Positions 25,286-32,237 of a stretch of 32,237 nt of DNA are shown piece by piece. Position 1 is the first letter of the stretch, and every line of letters begins with the position of its first letter. A program made the translations under genes and the position numbers. The notes beneath the pieces were generated by a model, which had not been told where the DNA came from, searched no databases, and saw only the letters and a list, made by a program, of their open reading frames with translations. The stretch comes from Lentisphaerota bacterium (GTDB lineage: Bacteria > Verrucomicrobiota > Lentisphaeria > Victivallales > Victivallaceae), in NCBI GenBank assembly GCA_015061625.1, contig SUWG01000030.1, forward strand, positions 1-32,237, in the 5' to 3' direction.

Positions 25286-26821
25286 ATGTTTTCCCGTTTC
25301 CAACAGGAGTTCTTTCTCGCCAAAGCGGAAACTCTCAAGCCGCAACTCAAACGCTGGAAAGTTTCCGCCGATGCCGTGGTCACTCCGGTAAAAGACTGTA
25401 CCGTATGGCAGGATTACCGCATGGTAAAAGGTGATCTTGACACTTTTCTGCAAAATAACGATTTCGTCAATGGTTCATCCTTTATCGTTTCCCTGCCGGA
25501 AACAACCGTCGGACAAATAGCCTTTACCATCGATTTCTGTAAAGGATATGCCGATTCACCGAGCCGTCTGCAGATAACTTGCGGTGAATTGCCCCGGGAA
25601 GTCATCGACGCCGGTTTGCCTTACAACGGCACTCTCAATGGTTCATGGCTGCAAACTGAAGTCATCACCATTGACGATCTGCCCTGTCAGGTGATTCTGC
25701 CCCGGCGGTACTCCGGTAAATATATCCGCTTTGATATGCTCAATGTTCCCGGTTCAGTCAAATTTTCCGATATCCATATCATCGCCTGCGGGGTGGAAGA
25801 TTCACTGTTGCCACCACCGGAAAATCTGCCGGAATTGCTGAAAAAAATCGATCAGGCAAGCATCCGGACTTTGCGTAACTGTATGCAGCACTCCTTTGAA
25901 GACGGCCCAAAACGTGACCGCAGATTGTGGCTGGGAGATTTGAGATTGCAGGCAATGGTCAATAAAGTCACTTACCGCCGTTTCGATATCGTTGCCCGTT
26001 GTATCTATCTGTTGGCAGGTACTCTTCTGCCTGATGGCGAGGTGTGCGGTTGTGTCATGGAGCATCCTTTCCCCAGAAGCGGCTGTCATACCCACGATTA
26101 TGCCATGCTTTTCCCGCTGTTGCTTGAGGAACACTGCCGCTGGAGTGGAGATTTGACTGTCGGTGAAGAACTCTTTGACCTTGCTGAGTATCAACTGAAA
26201 TTGATGGAGCGTTTCTTTGATAACGGACTTTTCGTCGGCATCAGTGACCCTTTCAAGGATTGGTTTTTTGTTGATCACGACCTTGAACTTGACCGACAGG
26301 CTGCCATGCAGGGACACGCCATCACCGGTTATCATTCTCTGGTAAAACTGGCTCTCATGCTGGGAAAGGTTGATAAAGCGGCTGAATTTAATGCTAAAGC
26401 CGATCTTCTTGTTTCTGTCGCCAGAGAAAAACTTTTCAATCCGGCAACCGGCTTGGTGGAATCCGGAAAAGACCGTCAACTTTCCTATGCTTCACAAATC
26501 TGGATGATCATTTCAAAAGTACTCACCCCCCAAGAAGGACGCAAGGCTCTGCAAACGATCGAAAATACCCCCGGAGCATTGAAGCCGTCTTCCCCCTATA
26601 TGTTTCACTATCTGCTTGAGGCATGGGATATTTGCGGCGATAAAGAACACCTCATGGAATTGCTCACCGGTTACTACGGCGGCATGATCAAAAACGGGGC
26701 CGATACATTCTGGGAAGTTTACCGTCCCGACGAACCGTTTTTCTCGCCCTACGAAGATATCCGCATGAATAGTGCCTGTCATGCCTGGAGCGGCACGGCT
26801 GCATACTTTTTGAGAAAATAA
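25286..26821 (+). CDS. GH78-like alpha-L-rhamnosidase
   Basis: A 511-residue protein without signal peptide. The first 170 residues form a beta-sandwich; from about residue 185 the sequence follows the GH78 (alpha/alpha)6 barrel: SFEDGPKRDRRLWLGDLRLQA (starting near residue 203) is the counterpart of the family's D-C-P-x-R-(D/E)-x3-W-x-G-D segment, and DTFWEVYRPDE and SACHAWSGTAAYFLRK match the end of the barrel. It is shorter than most GH78 enzymes, lacking the extra N-terminal and C-terminal beta domains. The family hydrolyses alpha-L-rhamnosides by inversion. The ATG is 7 nt after the DUF4838 stop, so both are in one operon. Cytoplasmic location suggests action on imported oligosaccharides. 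Exact catalytic residues are not assigned. Confidence 0.8.
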   Translation: MFSRFQQEFFLAKAETLKPQLKRWKVSADAVVTPVKDCTVWQDYRMVKGDLDTFLQNNDFVNGSSFIVSLPETTVGQIAFTIDFCKGYADSPSRLQITCGELPREVIDAGLPYNGTLNGSWLQTEVITIDDLPCQVILPRRYSGKYIRFDMLNVPGSVKFSDIHIIACGVEDSLLPPPENLPELLKKIDQASIRTLRNCMQHSFEDGPKRDRRLWLGDLRLQAMVNKVTYRRFDIVARCIYLLAGTLLPDGEVCGCVMEHPFPRSGCHTHDYAMLFPLLLEEHCRWSGDLTVGEELFDLAEYQLKLMERFFDNGLFVGISDPFKDWFFVDHDLELDRQAAMQGHAITGYHSLVKLALMLGKVDKAAEFNAKADLLVSVAREKLFNPATGLVESGKDRQLSYASQIWMIISKVLTPQEGRKALQTIENTPGALKPSSPYMFHYLLEAWDICGDKEHLMELLTGYYGGMIKNGADTFWEVYRPDEPFFSPYEDIRMNSACHAWSGTAAYFLRK

Positions 26822-26866
26822 TAATATCCTGAAATTTGTAAAACTGATCGATTGGAAGAGTTTTTT

Positions 26867-29194
26867 ATGAAAAAAATGTTATTTGTTATTCCGTTCGCTG
26901 GCAATGATCTGCATGAAGTTCCTTTGACTTCTGTGAAAGTAAATTCTTTTTTGCAAGAGTTTCTCGACCGCCAGCGCAGTGGTTTATCCGGAAATTTCCG
27001 CAAGCAGAAATATCCCTTTAATTCCTGTTTGTGGCAGGGCGTGATCAAAGCCGGTTTCTGGGAACTGGATTACAAAGGTCTGCCCCGCCCCATCCCCGGC
27101 CTCAATCGCTGGTGGCCCTATGAACAAACCGGGTATCTGCTTGACGGCCTCTTGCGGCTGGGATTACTGACCGGAGATCAGGAAATGGTCAAACTCTTTG
27201 AAGATAATCTGGCTTATCTGCTGGATCATGCTGATAATGGACGACTGGCGGGGAAATGTTACGGTTATGAATCTGAATGGCCGATGGGCGTGTTTTTCAA
27301 AGGTGTTTCCGCATATCTTGATTGTTATGATGATAAAACAGTCAAAGAGGCATTTCAACAGCATTACCATGCCGTTCCGGTTGAAGAACTGGGTGATGGC
27401 AGTCGCAATATCACCAATATCGAGGGATTGCTTTCTATGGCAAAGCGTTGCAATGATGCAACATTGAAAGAAAAAGCCTTTGAGGTCTATCGGCAATTCA
27501 GCAAAAGTTATGATTCGGAAAAGGCTCCTTATATGGGGTTGCCGCTGGAAAAGATGGAAACTCTGGAAAACGTGGTCTATCATGGTGTAACTCTTTGCGA
27601 GGAAATAAAATTGCCGGTGATGCTCTATCTCGCCGGTGGAGATAAACGGTATTTGGATGCCGCAGTAAGAGCATGGGAGCTGGCAATGAAATTTCATGGT
27701 TCGATACCCGGAGTTCCCGGATCGGTGGAGCATGGATTCGGCCGTGACCCGGAATTTGGCTACGAAAGTTGTGTTCTTTCCGATTCACTTTATTCGTTAG
27801 GATATTTTATCATGGCCGGTAGCAATGCCAAATATGCTGATCAGGCGGAAAAGATCGCTTACAATGCTATTCCCGGCGCAGTAACCAAAGATTTTTCTGC
27901 ATTGCAGTATTTTTCCGCTCCCAATCAGGTCGTGGCGACACCGTTTTCCAATCTGACCAGTTTCCTTTATGGTTCAGCCCCGTTGCGGCAGTACCGGCCG
28001 GATCACTTTGCCGCCTGTTGTCCGGGAAATATCCACCGGGCCATGCCGAATTTCATTTCCCGGATGTGGATGCTCGATTCAGATGATACTCCTGCGGCTG
28101 TTTGCTACGGGCCGTCTGAATTTTCTGGAAGTTACAATGGAACAAAATATACTGTTACAGAAAAAACAGAATATCCGTTTGAAGAGAAAATCGACTTTAT
28201 ATTTACTGTCGCCAACGGGATGGAAATTCCTTTCATTTTCCGTATCCCGGAATGGTGCAAAAACGCTGATATTCTGCATAATGGAAAAAGTTTGCCGTTG
28301 GCACACAGCGGTTTTGTTCAGATCAACGGCATGGCAGATGGCGATGTGCTGACTTTGAAATTGCCTATGGAAGTAAAGCAGTGTGCGGAAAGAAATTGGA
28401 GCCACTTTGAACGGGGAGCGTTGGTTTATGCGTTGCCGGTGAAACATTTTACAGAAAAAGAAGAGCCGCTTGAGAAATTCTCTCCACTGATTATGAAGCC
28501 GCAAACCTCGTGGAATTATGCTGTCACACCTGACTGTGAGGCAAAAGTTATTCAGCTGGATAATAAAGGCGCATATCCCTATGATGAACCGCCTGTTATT
28601 CTGGAAGTCGCCGCAAAAAAAGTCAATGGAGCATTTGCTGAACTTGATCAGGAGCGATACACTCCGAGGCTTCCGCTTTTCTGCAAAACTTCTGACGAAA
28701 TTGAAATCATCCATCTCGTGCCGATGGGAGCAACCGAAACCCGTTTGACGGCATTCCCGGATGGAAAAAAACGGATAATGCTGCCGATCCTTTCCGGGTA
28801 TACTGCTGAAGGGGAGGGGCTGGAAAAATTGGAATTCATGGCCTTCCGTGATCAGGCACAGGAAATACGCATTGACCGGGATGGTTATTTTGATCTGGCA
28901 AAATTTTATCACAAAAGTCAAAATTGTTCTGCCTATCTGCAAATCCGTTTTTATTCGGAATATGAGGGGATTGCAACCGCTTCGGTAATGATGAGTGACG
29001 GAGGTGCCGGTTGGATTGACGGGAAAAAGGTTTTGGAGATCCCGCCAATCATGGAAGCGGAATTTTCTGCCGGTTTGTGGTTTGATATCCCGGTGAAAAA
29101 AGGTCATAACCATTTAGTATTAAAAGTAGATGATTGTATTCCAACCTATGATCACCGTGATGCCTGGGGCGCAAAAGTCCAATTCTTTATCTGA
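26867..29194 (+). CDS. GH127-like beta-L-arabinofuranosidase family protein (DUF1680)
   Basis: A 775-residue protein without signal peptide. The metal/catalytic set of GH127 can be read: E300 and C302 in YESCVLSD and the paired cysteines C384-C385 in FAACCPGNIHR, matching Glu338, Cys340, Cys417 and Cys418 of HypBA1, where Cys417 is the nucleophile on zinc. The N-terminal (alpha/alpha)6 barrel (GLNRWWPYEQTGYLLDGLLRLG) and C-terminal beta domains are of normal length. Known activities in the family include beta-L-arabinofuranosidase and, in rhamnogalacturonan-II degradation, aceric acid removal. The ATG at 26867 is preferred over an upstream TTG (26852) because the gaag-type ribosome-binding site overlaps that TTG. 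The gap of 45 nt to the GH78-like gene contains no terminator. Confidence 0.88.
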   Translation: MKKMLFVIPFAGNDLHEVPLTSVKVNSFLQEFLDRQRSGLSGNFRKQKYPFNSCLWQGVIKAGFWELDYKGLPRPIPGLNRWWPYEQTGYLLDGLLRLGLLTGDQEMVKLFEDNLAYLLDHADNGRLAGKCYGYESEWPMGVFFKGVSAYLDCYDDKTVKEAFQQHYHAVPVEELGDGSRNITNIEGLLSMAKRCNDATLKEKAFEVYRQFSKSYDSEKAPYMGLPLEKMETLENVVYHGVTLCEEIKLPVMLYLAGGDKRYLDAAVRAWELAMKFHGSIPGVPGSVEHGFGRDPEFGYESCVLSDSLYSLGYFIMAGSNAKYADQAEKIAYNAIPGAVTKDFSALQYFSAPNQVVATPFSNLTSFLYGSAPLRQYRPDHFAACCPGNIHRAMPNFISRMWMLDSDDTPAAVCYGPSEFSGSYNGTKYTVTEKTEYPFEEKIDFIFTVANGMEIPFIFRIPEWCKNADILHNGKSLPLAHSGFVQINGMADGDVLTLKLPMEVKQCAERNWSHFERGALVYALPVKHFTEKEEPLEKFSPLIMKPQTSWNYAVTPDCEAKVIQLDNKGAYPYDEPPVILEVAAKKVNGAFAELDQERYTPRLPLFCKTSDEIEIIHLVPMGATETRLTAFPDGKKRIMLPILSGYTAEGEGLEKLEFMAFRDQAQEIRIDRDGYFDLAKFYHKSQNCSAYLQIRFYSEYEGIATASVMMSDGGAGWIDGKKVLEIPPIMEAEFSAGLWFDIPVKKGHNHLVLKVDDCIPTYDHRDAWGAKVQFFI

Positions 29195-29241
29195 GTATTA
29201 CGGTATATTTTAAATTTCTTTGCATTACAAAAAAATTGTTA

Positions 29242-29269
29242 TTGTCTTGATTTTTGTGAAAAATATAAC
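29242..29269 (+). promoter_or_regulatory. Possible promoter in front of the GC-rich element
   Basis: TTGTCT (29242-29247), a 16-nt spacer and TATAAC (29264-29269). Transcription would start near 29276, at the left edge of the GC-rich hairpin-rich stretch, as expected if that stretch were a small RNA or a structured leader. Spacing is one short of ideal. Confidence 0.35.
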
Positions 29270-29424
29270 CTGCGCTGTAGGCTTGCGGGTAATCTCGCGC
29301 CTTGCTCCTGCGCCGCAACAGTCGAGTACACAGTACACTCCTGTTGCGTACTCATCGCAAAACCCGACCTTCCTCCGCAATCCATCCACCGGTTGGAACT
29401 GACCCATGCAGATCTGGTTGAAAA

Positions 29425-29461
29425 ATCACAACTTCTGTGATATATTTTATACATCACAGAA
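29425..29461. other. Three-part repeat able to form two exclusive hairpins
   Basis: atcaca (29425-29430) can pair with tgtgat (29436-29441; loop acttc), while ttctgtgat (29433-29441) can instead pair with atcacagaa (29453-29461; loop of 11). The two pairings share the middle strand. It could be an operator (the 9-bp arms are exact) or an RNA switch in a leader reading into the GH95-like gene. Confidence 0.5.
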
Positions 29462-29537
29462 ATGTTCATTTATCCCCCCTCTGCCTGGATTTTACAAAAT
29501 TCGGGACATTACAAAAAAATTATATGCGGTGGAATTG

Positions 29538-29567
29538 TTGACCATTGGGTATTATATTAATTATAGA
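29538..29567 (+). promoter_or_regulatory. Probable promoter of the GH95-like gene
   Basis: TTGACC (29538-29543), an 18-nt spacer and TATAGA (29562-29567), with a leader of about 36 nt to the ATG at 29610. It would allow this gene to be transcribed apart from the upstream operon. Confidence 0.45.
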
Positions 29568-29609
29568 GTTATATGGCAGTGATGGATTGGAAAGAAAGTA
29601 TTTTTCATT

Positions 29610-31826
29610 ATGACCGGTTATATCGTTTCACGCCCGTTTCCGCTTCCCCGCATACATACCGGAGCCGTTCTCGGCAACAGTTTTCTCGGTGTCATGGTCT
29701 GGGGGGGCGGCAACCGATTCAATATTTCTGTTGGCTGCGGAGCCCTTTGGGATCACCGTGGCGGGATGGAGTGGACAGAAAAACAGAATCTTAAAGATAT
29801 TCATGATCTTTTGCTTAAGAAAGATCTTGAAAGTATGCGGGAACTTTTTAAGAATACAACCGCCCGACAGCCGGGGCAGCCAAACCGACCGTCACTGGTA
29901 CCGGTAGGCAGGATCGTGGTCGAACTTAAAGAAAACTGCCAGCTTGAAAAATTTTATCTGCACTTGGATGACGGCTTGCTGGAACTTTGTTACACATCGG
30001 GTGGAATGAATAAAACCATCAAAATCCGCCTTGATATGGAAGATAAGGGCAGTTTGGCAGTTTCCGGCAGTGATATTGCTTTCTTTAATGTCGTAGACTC
30101 CTGGAGTTTGAGCAATGGGATTCTGGCGGCTGTTTCTATTCCGGCACCGGAACATTTTCGTACTTCTGACGGTGAAGGATTCGTCAATTCTCTTCCGGCA
30201 GATCCCGGATTCGGACTTTTTGCCAGGCGTTCTGATCAGCTGATTGCGGTACGATTTGAACGGGATAGCGATATGGTTGCCTTACAAGAACGTTTGAGTG
30301 CTGTAAAAACGTGTGATTGGGATGCTCTTGAAAAAGAAAATAAACTCTGGTGGAAAAACTATTGGAGTGATGTCCCGGAAACCCGGATCGGCAATCCGGA
30401 GTTGGAGGAACTTTACCGATACGGACTTTTTAAATTCGGGGCCATGACCGATAATTCCGGCATCCCGGCCGGACTTCAGGGGCCGTGGATCGAAGATGAC
30501 AGATTTCCTCCGTGGTCGGGGGATTACCACTTCAATATCAATATTGAAATGTGTTACTGGCCGGCTTTCCGGGCTAACCGTCCGGATAATTTGAAACCAA
30601 TATTCAAGATGCTTATCGATTTGCTGCCCCGTCTGCGCCGGAATGCAAAAAATTTTGTCGGTATCGATGATGGGATCATGCTTCCTCACGCTGTGGATGA
30701 CCGCGGAACCTGTATGGGGGGCTTCTGGACCGGATGTATTGATCATGCCTGTGCGGCATGGATGGTTCAGATGATGTATGATTACTGCGACTATTTCAGT
30801 GATGAAAAGTTTTTGCGGGATACGGTATTCGGTTTTATGAAAGGGGTCATGCGGGTTTTTCAGGAAATGATCTGCCGGCGCGAGGATGGATCTCTTGAAC
30901 TTACTTTGAGCAGTTCACCGGAATATCGCGGCAGCAGAGTGGACGCCTGGGGGGCCAACTCAAGTTTTCAACTGGCAGCTATCCATCGTTTGGCAGAAAA
31001 TCTCATTTCTGCGGCTGAAATACTGGGTGAAACCGGAGACCGGTTCTGGTATGAAGTACTTGAAAAACTTCCGAAAGCCAGTATTTACCACAATGACGGA
31101 AAGGGTGTGGCAGAAATTGATACCTGGATCGGTTGCGGAGATGAAATAGCTCTTTGGGATGGCTTGAAGCTGACGGAAAGTCATCGCCATCATTCTCATC
31201 TTGCCGGAATTTGTCCGTTTGATATTCTTGATCTTGAAGATCCTGCGTGGAATAAGATATTCGAAAATACCCGCAAACGCTGGGTTGGCAATGGCATGGG
31301 GCAATGGACGGGGTGGAGTATGCCGTGGGCCGCGATGCTCCATTGCCGTTTTCATGGCGGCGAAGCGGTTGAACAGATGCTTGAGATCTATAAACGCTCT
31401 TACACAAATGAGGGTGGTAATTCACTTCATGATACGAATATAAGAGGAGTTTCGCTTCTCGATGGTTCCGGTCATAGTGAAATTATGCAGATGGATGCTG
31501 CAATGGGGGCTGTTGCAGCTATACAGGATATGTTTGTTCAGAGTCGCCGCAGTGTTCTTTATGTCGGAGCCGGTATTCCTGCGTGGTGGCATGAGGCCGG
31601 TGTGCGCCGGATGCCTGCCCCCGGGGGCTTCCGGGTGAGTTGTGAATTCAAGTGCGGCAAATGTACTGTTTTGGAAATTACTGCGACCAGAGATAATATA
31701 TTAAAACTTCATCTGCCGCAGACGGATGGTAAATGGAATTTGCCGGCCAACTCAAATATGTATGCCACCGGCAAGGTGGCGATCCCCATGGGAAAAGGTG
31801 AAACGATTTATTTGAAAGGTGTGTGA
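29610..31826 (+). CDS. GH95-like alpha-L-fucosidase/alpha-L-galactosidase family protein
   Basis: A 738-residue GH95-type protein. The catalytic pattern is intact: the two asparagines N309 and N311 in HFNINIEMCYWPA (N421/N423 of the Bifidobacterium enzyme AfcA), the general acid E438 in SSSPEYRG (E566) and D629 in MQMDAAMG (D766). GLQGPWIEDDRFPPWSGDYH and HRHHSHLAGICPFD are further family segments. GH95 enzymes invert terminal alpha-1,2-L-fucose or alpha-L-galactose. No signal peptide, so probably cytoplasmic. The N-terminus (GAVLGNSFLGVMVWGG) aligns with the normal family start, which supports ATG 29610; a purine-rich site ggaaagaaag precedes it at some distance. A long gap and its own promoter-like sequence separate it from the GH127-like gene. 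Confidence 0.88.
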   Translation: MTGYIVSRPFPLPRIHTGAVLGNSFLGVMVWGGGNRFNISVGCGALWDHRGGMEWTEKQNLKDIHDLLLKKDLESMRELFKNTTARQPGQPNRPSLVPVGRIVVELKENCQLEKFYLHLDDGLLELCYTSGGMNKTIKIRLDMEDKGSLAVSGSDIAFFNVVDSWSLSNGILAAVSIPAPEHFRTSDGEGFVNSLPADPGFGLFARRSDQLIAVRFERDSDMVALQERLSAVKTCDWDALEKENKLWWKNYWSDVPETRIGNPELEELYRYGLFKFGAMTDNSGIPAGLQGPWIEDDRFPPWSGDYHFNINIEMCYWPAFRANRPDNLKPIFKMLIDLLPRLRRNAKNFVGIDDGIMLPHAVDDRGTCMGGFWTGCIDHACAAWMVQMMYDYCDYFSDEKFLRDTVFGFMKGVMRVFQEMICRREDGSLELTLSSSPEYRGSRVDAWGANSSFQLAAIHRLAENLISAAEILGETGDRFWYEVLEKLPKASIYHNDGKGVAEIDTWIGCGDEIALWDGLKLTESHRHHSHLAGICPFDILDLEDPAWNKIFENTRKRWVGNGMGQWTGWSMPWAAMLHCRFHGGEAVEQMLEIYKRSYTNEGGNSLHDTNIRGVSLLDGSGHSEIMQMDAAMGAVAAIQDMFVQSRRSVLYVGAGIPAWWHEAGVRRMPAPGGFRVSCEFKCGKCTVLEITATRDNILKLHLPQTDGKWNLPANSNMYATGKVAIPMGKGETIYLKGV

Positions 31827-31939
31827 AAAACGTCTCCCTCGCTTATTTTTGCTTGCGCAAAGAACTTTATGGATAGCAAGGGCGGCTTTGCGGAGCGGAT
31901 GTGCAAACGCCGTACCGATAAGAGGAATGAACTTAATAA
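31827..31939. other. 113-bp gap with a hairpin
   Basis: It holds a perfect 7-bp inverted repeat, cgcaaag (31856-31862) with ctttgcg (31886-31892), and a looser one (ccctcgct with agcaaggg, one mismatch) overlapping it. No T-run follows, so a terminator for the GH95-like gene is not evident. An agagg sequence precedes the next gene. Confidence 0.4.
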
Positions 31940-32237
31940 ATGAATAACGCTGTAAGAAAAACGATATATGCCGCAGTTGTGGCAATGCTCATGCTGCTTT
32001 GCAGTTGCTGTATTATTGTACCTTACGGGTACGAAACTGTTTCGCAGGAAGTGATCGGTGTACGGGCTGATTCAAACGGCAATGTATATGAACAGATCGT
32101 GCATTACGAAAAAAGATTGAATTTTTTTGTGATCGGCTTTCCGCCGGATGCAAAATTTGTTGGTTATTTCGGATATTCCCGCTATGCGGCAATTACGCAA
32201 GACTCCGAAAAAGCGATATGGGCAATGGAACATTTTC
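31940..32237 (+). CDS. Partial lipoprotein of unknown function (3' end outside the window)
   Basis: The frame from ATG 31940 stays open to the window edge (99 codons seen). The start MNNAVRKTIYAAVVAMLMLLCSCC is a lipoprotein signal sequence: a basic N-terminus, a hydrophobic stretch and the lipobox L-C-S-C with the likely lipidated Cys at 23 (Cys 21 or 24 are alternatives). The mature part (PYGYETVSQEVIGVRADSNG and KRLNFFVIGFPPDAKFVGYFGYS) matches no family I recognise. The agagg ribosome-binding site is 14 nt away, rather far. It may or may not belong to the glycan cluster. Confidence 0.65.
   Translation, partial: MNNAVRKTIYAAVVAMLMLLCSCCIIVPYGYETVSQEVIGVRADSNGNVYEQIVHYEKRLNFFVIGFPPDAKFVGYFGYSRYAAITQDSEKAIWAMEHF

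Larger units (their letters stand above)
29223..29521. repeat. 15-bp direct repeat flanking a 269-bp segment
   Basis: The 15-mer cattacaaaaaaatt occurs exactly at 29223-29237 and 29507-29521, and the flanking bases differ. The bracketed segment contains the GC-rich element. The arrangement resembles a target-site duplication around a small insertion, but no terminal inverted repeats were found at the inner edges. It could also be two copies of a regulator site, since each precedes a promoter-like sequence. Confidence 0.6.
29195..29609. other. 415-bp gap with GC-rich hairpin element, direct repeats and possible promoters
   Basis: No convincing gene is present; short frames here have no family features. 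The flanks are AT-rich, but about 29270-29405 is GC-rich and rich in small inverted repeats, for example gcaacag with ctgttgc around an imperfect core (about 29317-29349). It reads like a dispersed repeat or a structured RNA rather than ordinary leader. Copies of a 15-bp direct repeat bracket it, and promoter-like pairs precede it and follow it (separate entries). Confidence 0.6.

Noticed and set aside
29225..29407. 60-codon frame on the - strand in the GC-rich element (and a 76-codon one overlapping it)
   Set aside because: No ribosome-binding site, no family features, and the stretch is full of inverted repeats that better suit a structured or repeated element.
29436..29458. CRP-like site (tgtga and tcaca)
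   Set aside because: The spacing between the half-sites is 13 nt instead of the 6 nt of a CRP site.
31927..31947. Short frame ATG-AAC-TTA-ATA-AAT-GAA-TAA before the lipoprotein
   Set aside because: Only six codons; more likely chance than a leader peptide, although it is better spaced from agagg than the lipoprotein ATG.
1..32237. tRNA, rRNA, CRISPR arrays, transposase genes
   Set aside because: None was recognised on reading the window: no regularly spaced repeats, no transposase or integrase motifs, no tRNA-like cloverleaf noticed. A dedicated scan was not possible.

Overview
The window looks like chromosomal DNA from a Gram-negative member of the PVC group, most likely a Lentisphaerota (Victivallis-like) bacterium. 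The evidence is two prepilin-type pseudopilins with the [20 protein letters not shown] signature and a GDGHA C-terminal motif, a DUF4838 protein, many glycosidases without any SusC/SusD pair, and a lipopolysaccharide-kinase-like protein. Species cannot be fixed from the sequence alone. All functional calls rest on motifs read by eye; no database search was run.

Layout. (1) 1-7.9 kb, + strand: a tight operon of pseudopilin, a large secreted glycosidase-like protein with a C-terminal LamG-like domain, a cytoplasmic metallophosphoesterase, an FAD-dependent oxidoreductase and a small secreted beta-sandwich protein, closed by a hairpin terminator at 7880. (2) 7.9-11.05 kb, - strand: rsmD, a Kdo/WaaP-like kinase and comM, joined by 4-nt overlaps and read from a clear promoter at 11089-11117. 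(3) 11.2-18.65 kb, + strand: prmA, then a glycogen operon (small CBM48 protein, glgP, glgA, glgB) with its own promoter and a strong terminator. glgC is not in the window. (4) 18.65-20.9 kb, - strand: an iron-dependent alcohol dehydrogenase and an AraC-family regulator, each with a near-consensus promoter. (5) 21.0-31.8 kb, + strand: a second pseudopilin followed by a DUF4838 protein and GH78-, GH127- and GH95-like enzymes, divergent from the AraC gene. (6) A truncated lipoprotein runs off the right edge.

Working model. Both glycan clusters begin with a pseudopilin followed at once by a large secreted glycan-active protein, so a pseudopilin-headed glycan-utilisation operon is the recurring unit. 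The second cluster carries enzymes of families that remove terminal L-rhamnose, L-arabinofuranose (or related residues) and L-fucose/L-galactose, which points to a pectin-like plant glycan. The AraC protein is the obvious candidate regulator, and the neighbouring dehydrogenase could reduce lactaldehyde made from L-rhamnose or L-fucose.

Less ordinary signals: large inverted repeats in the N-terminal leader codons of both pseudopilin genes, just before the prepilin-peptidase motif; a 15-bp direct repeat bracketing a GC-rich, hairpin-rich insert in the 415-bp gap before the GH95 gene; a 15-nt motif shared by that gap and the second pseudopilin promoter; and an apparent flip in G/C strand skew over 21.1-26.8 kb.
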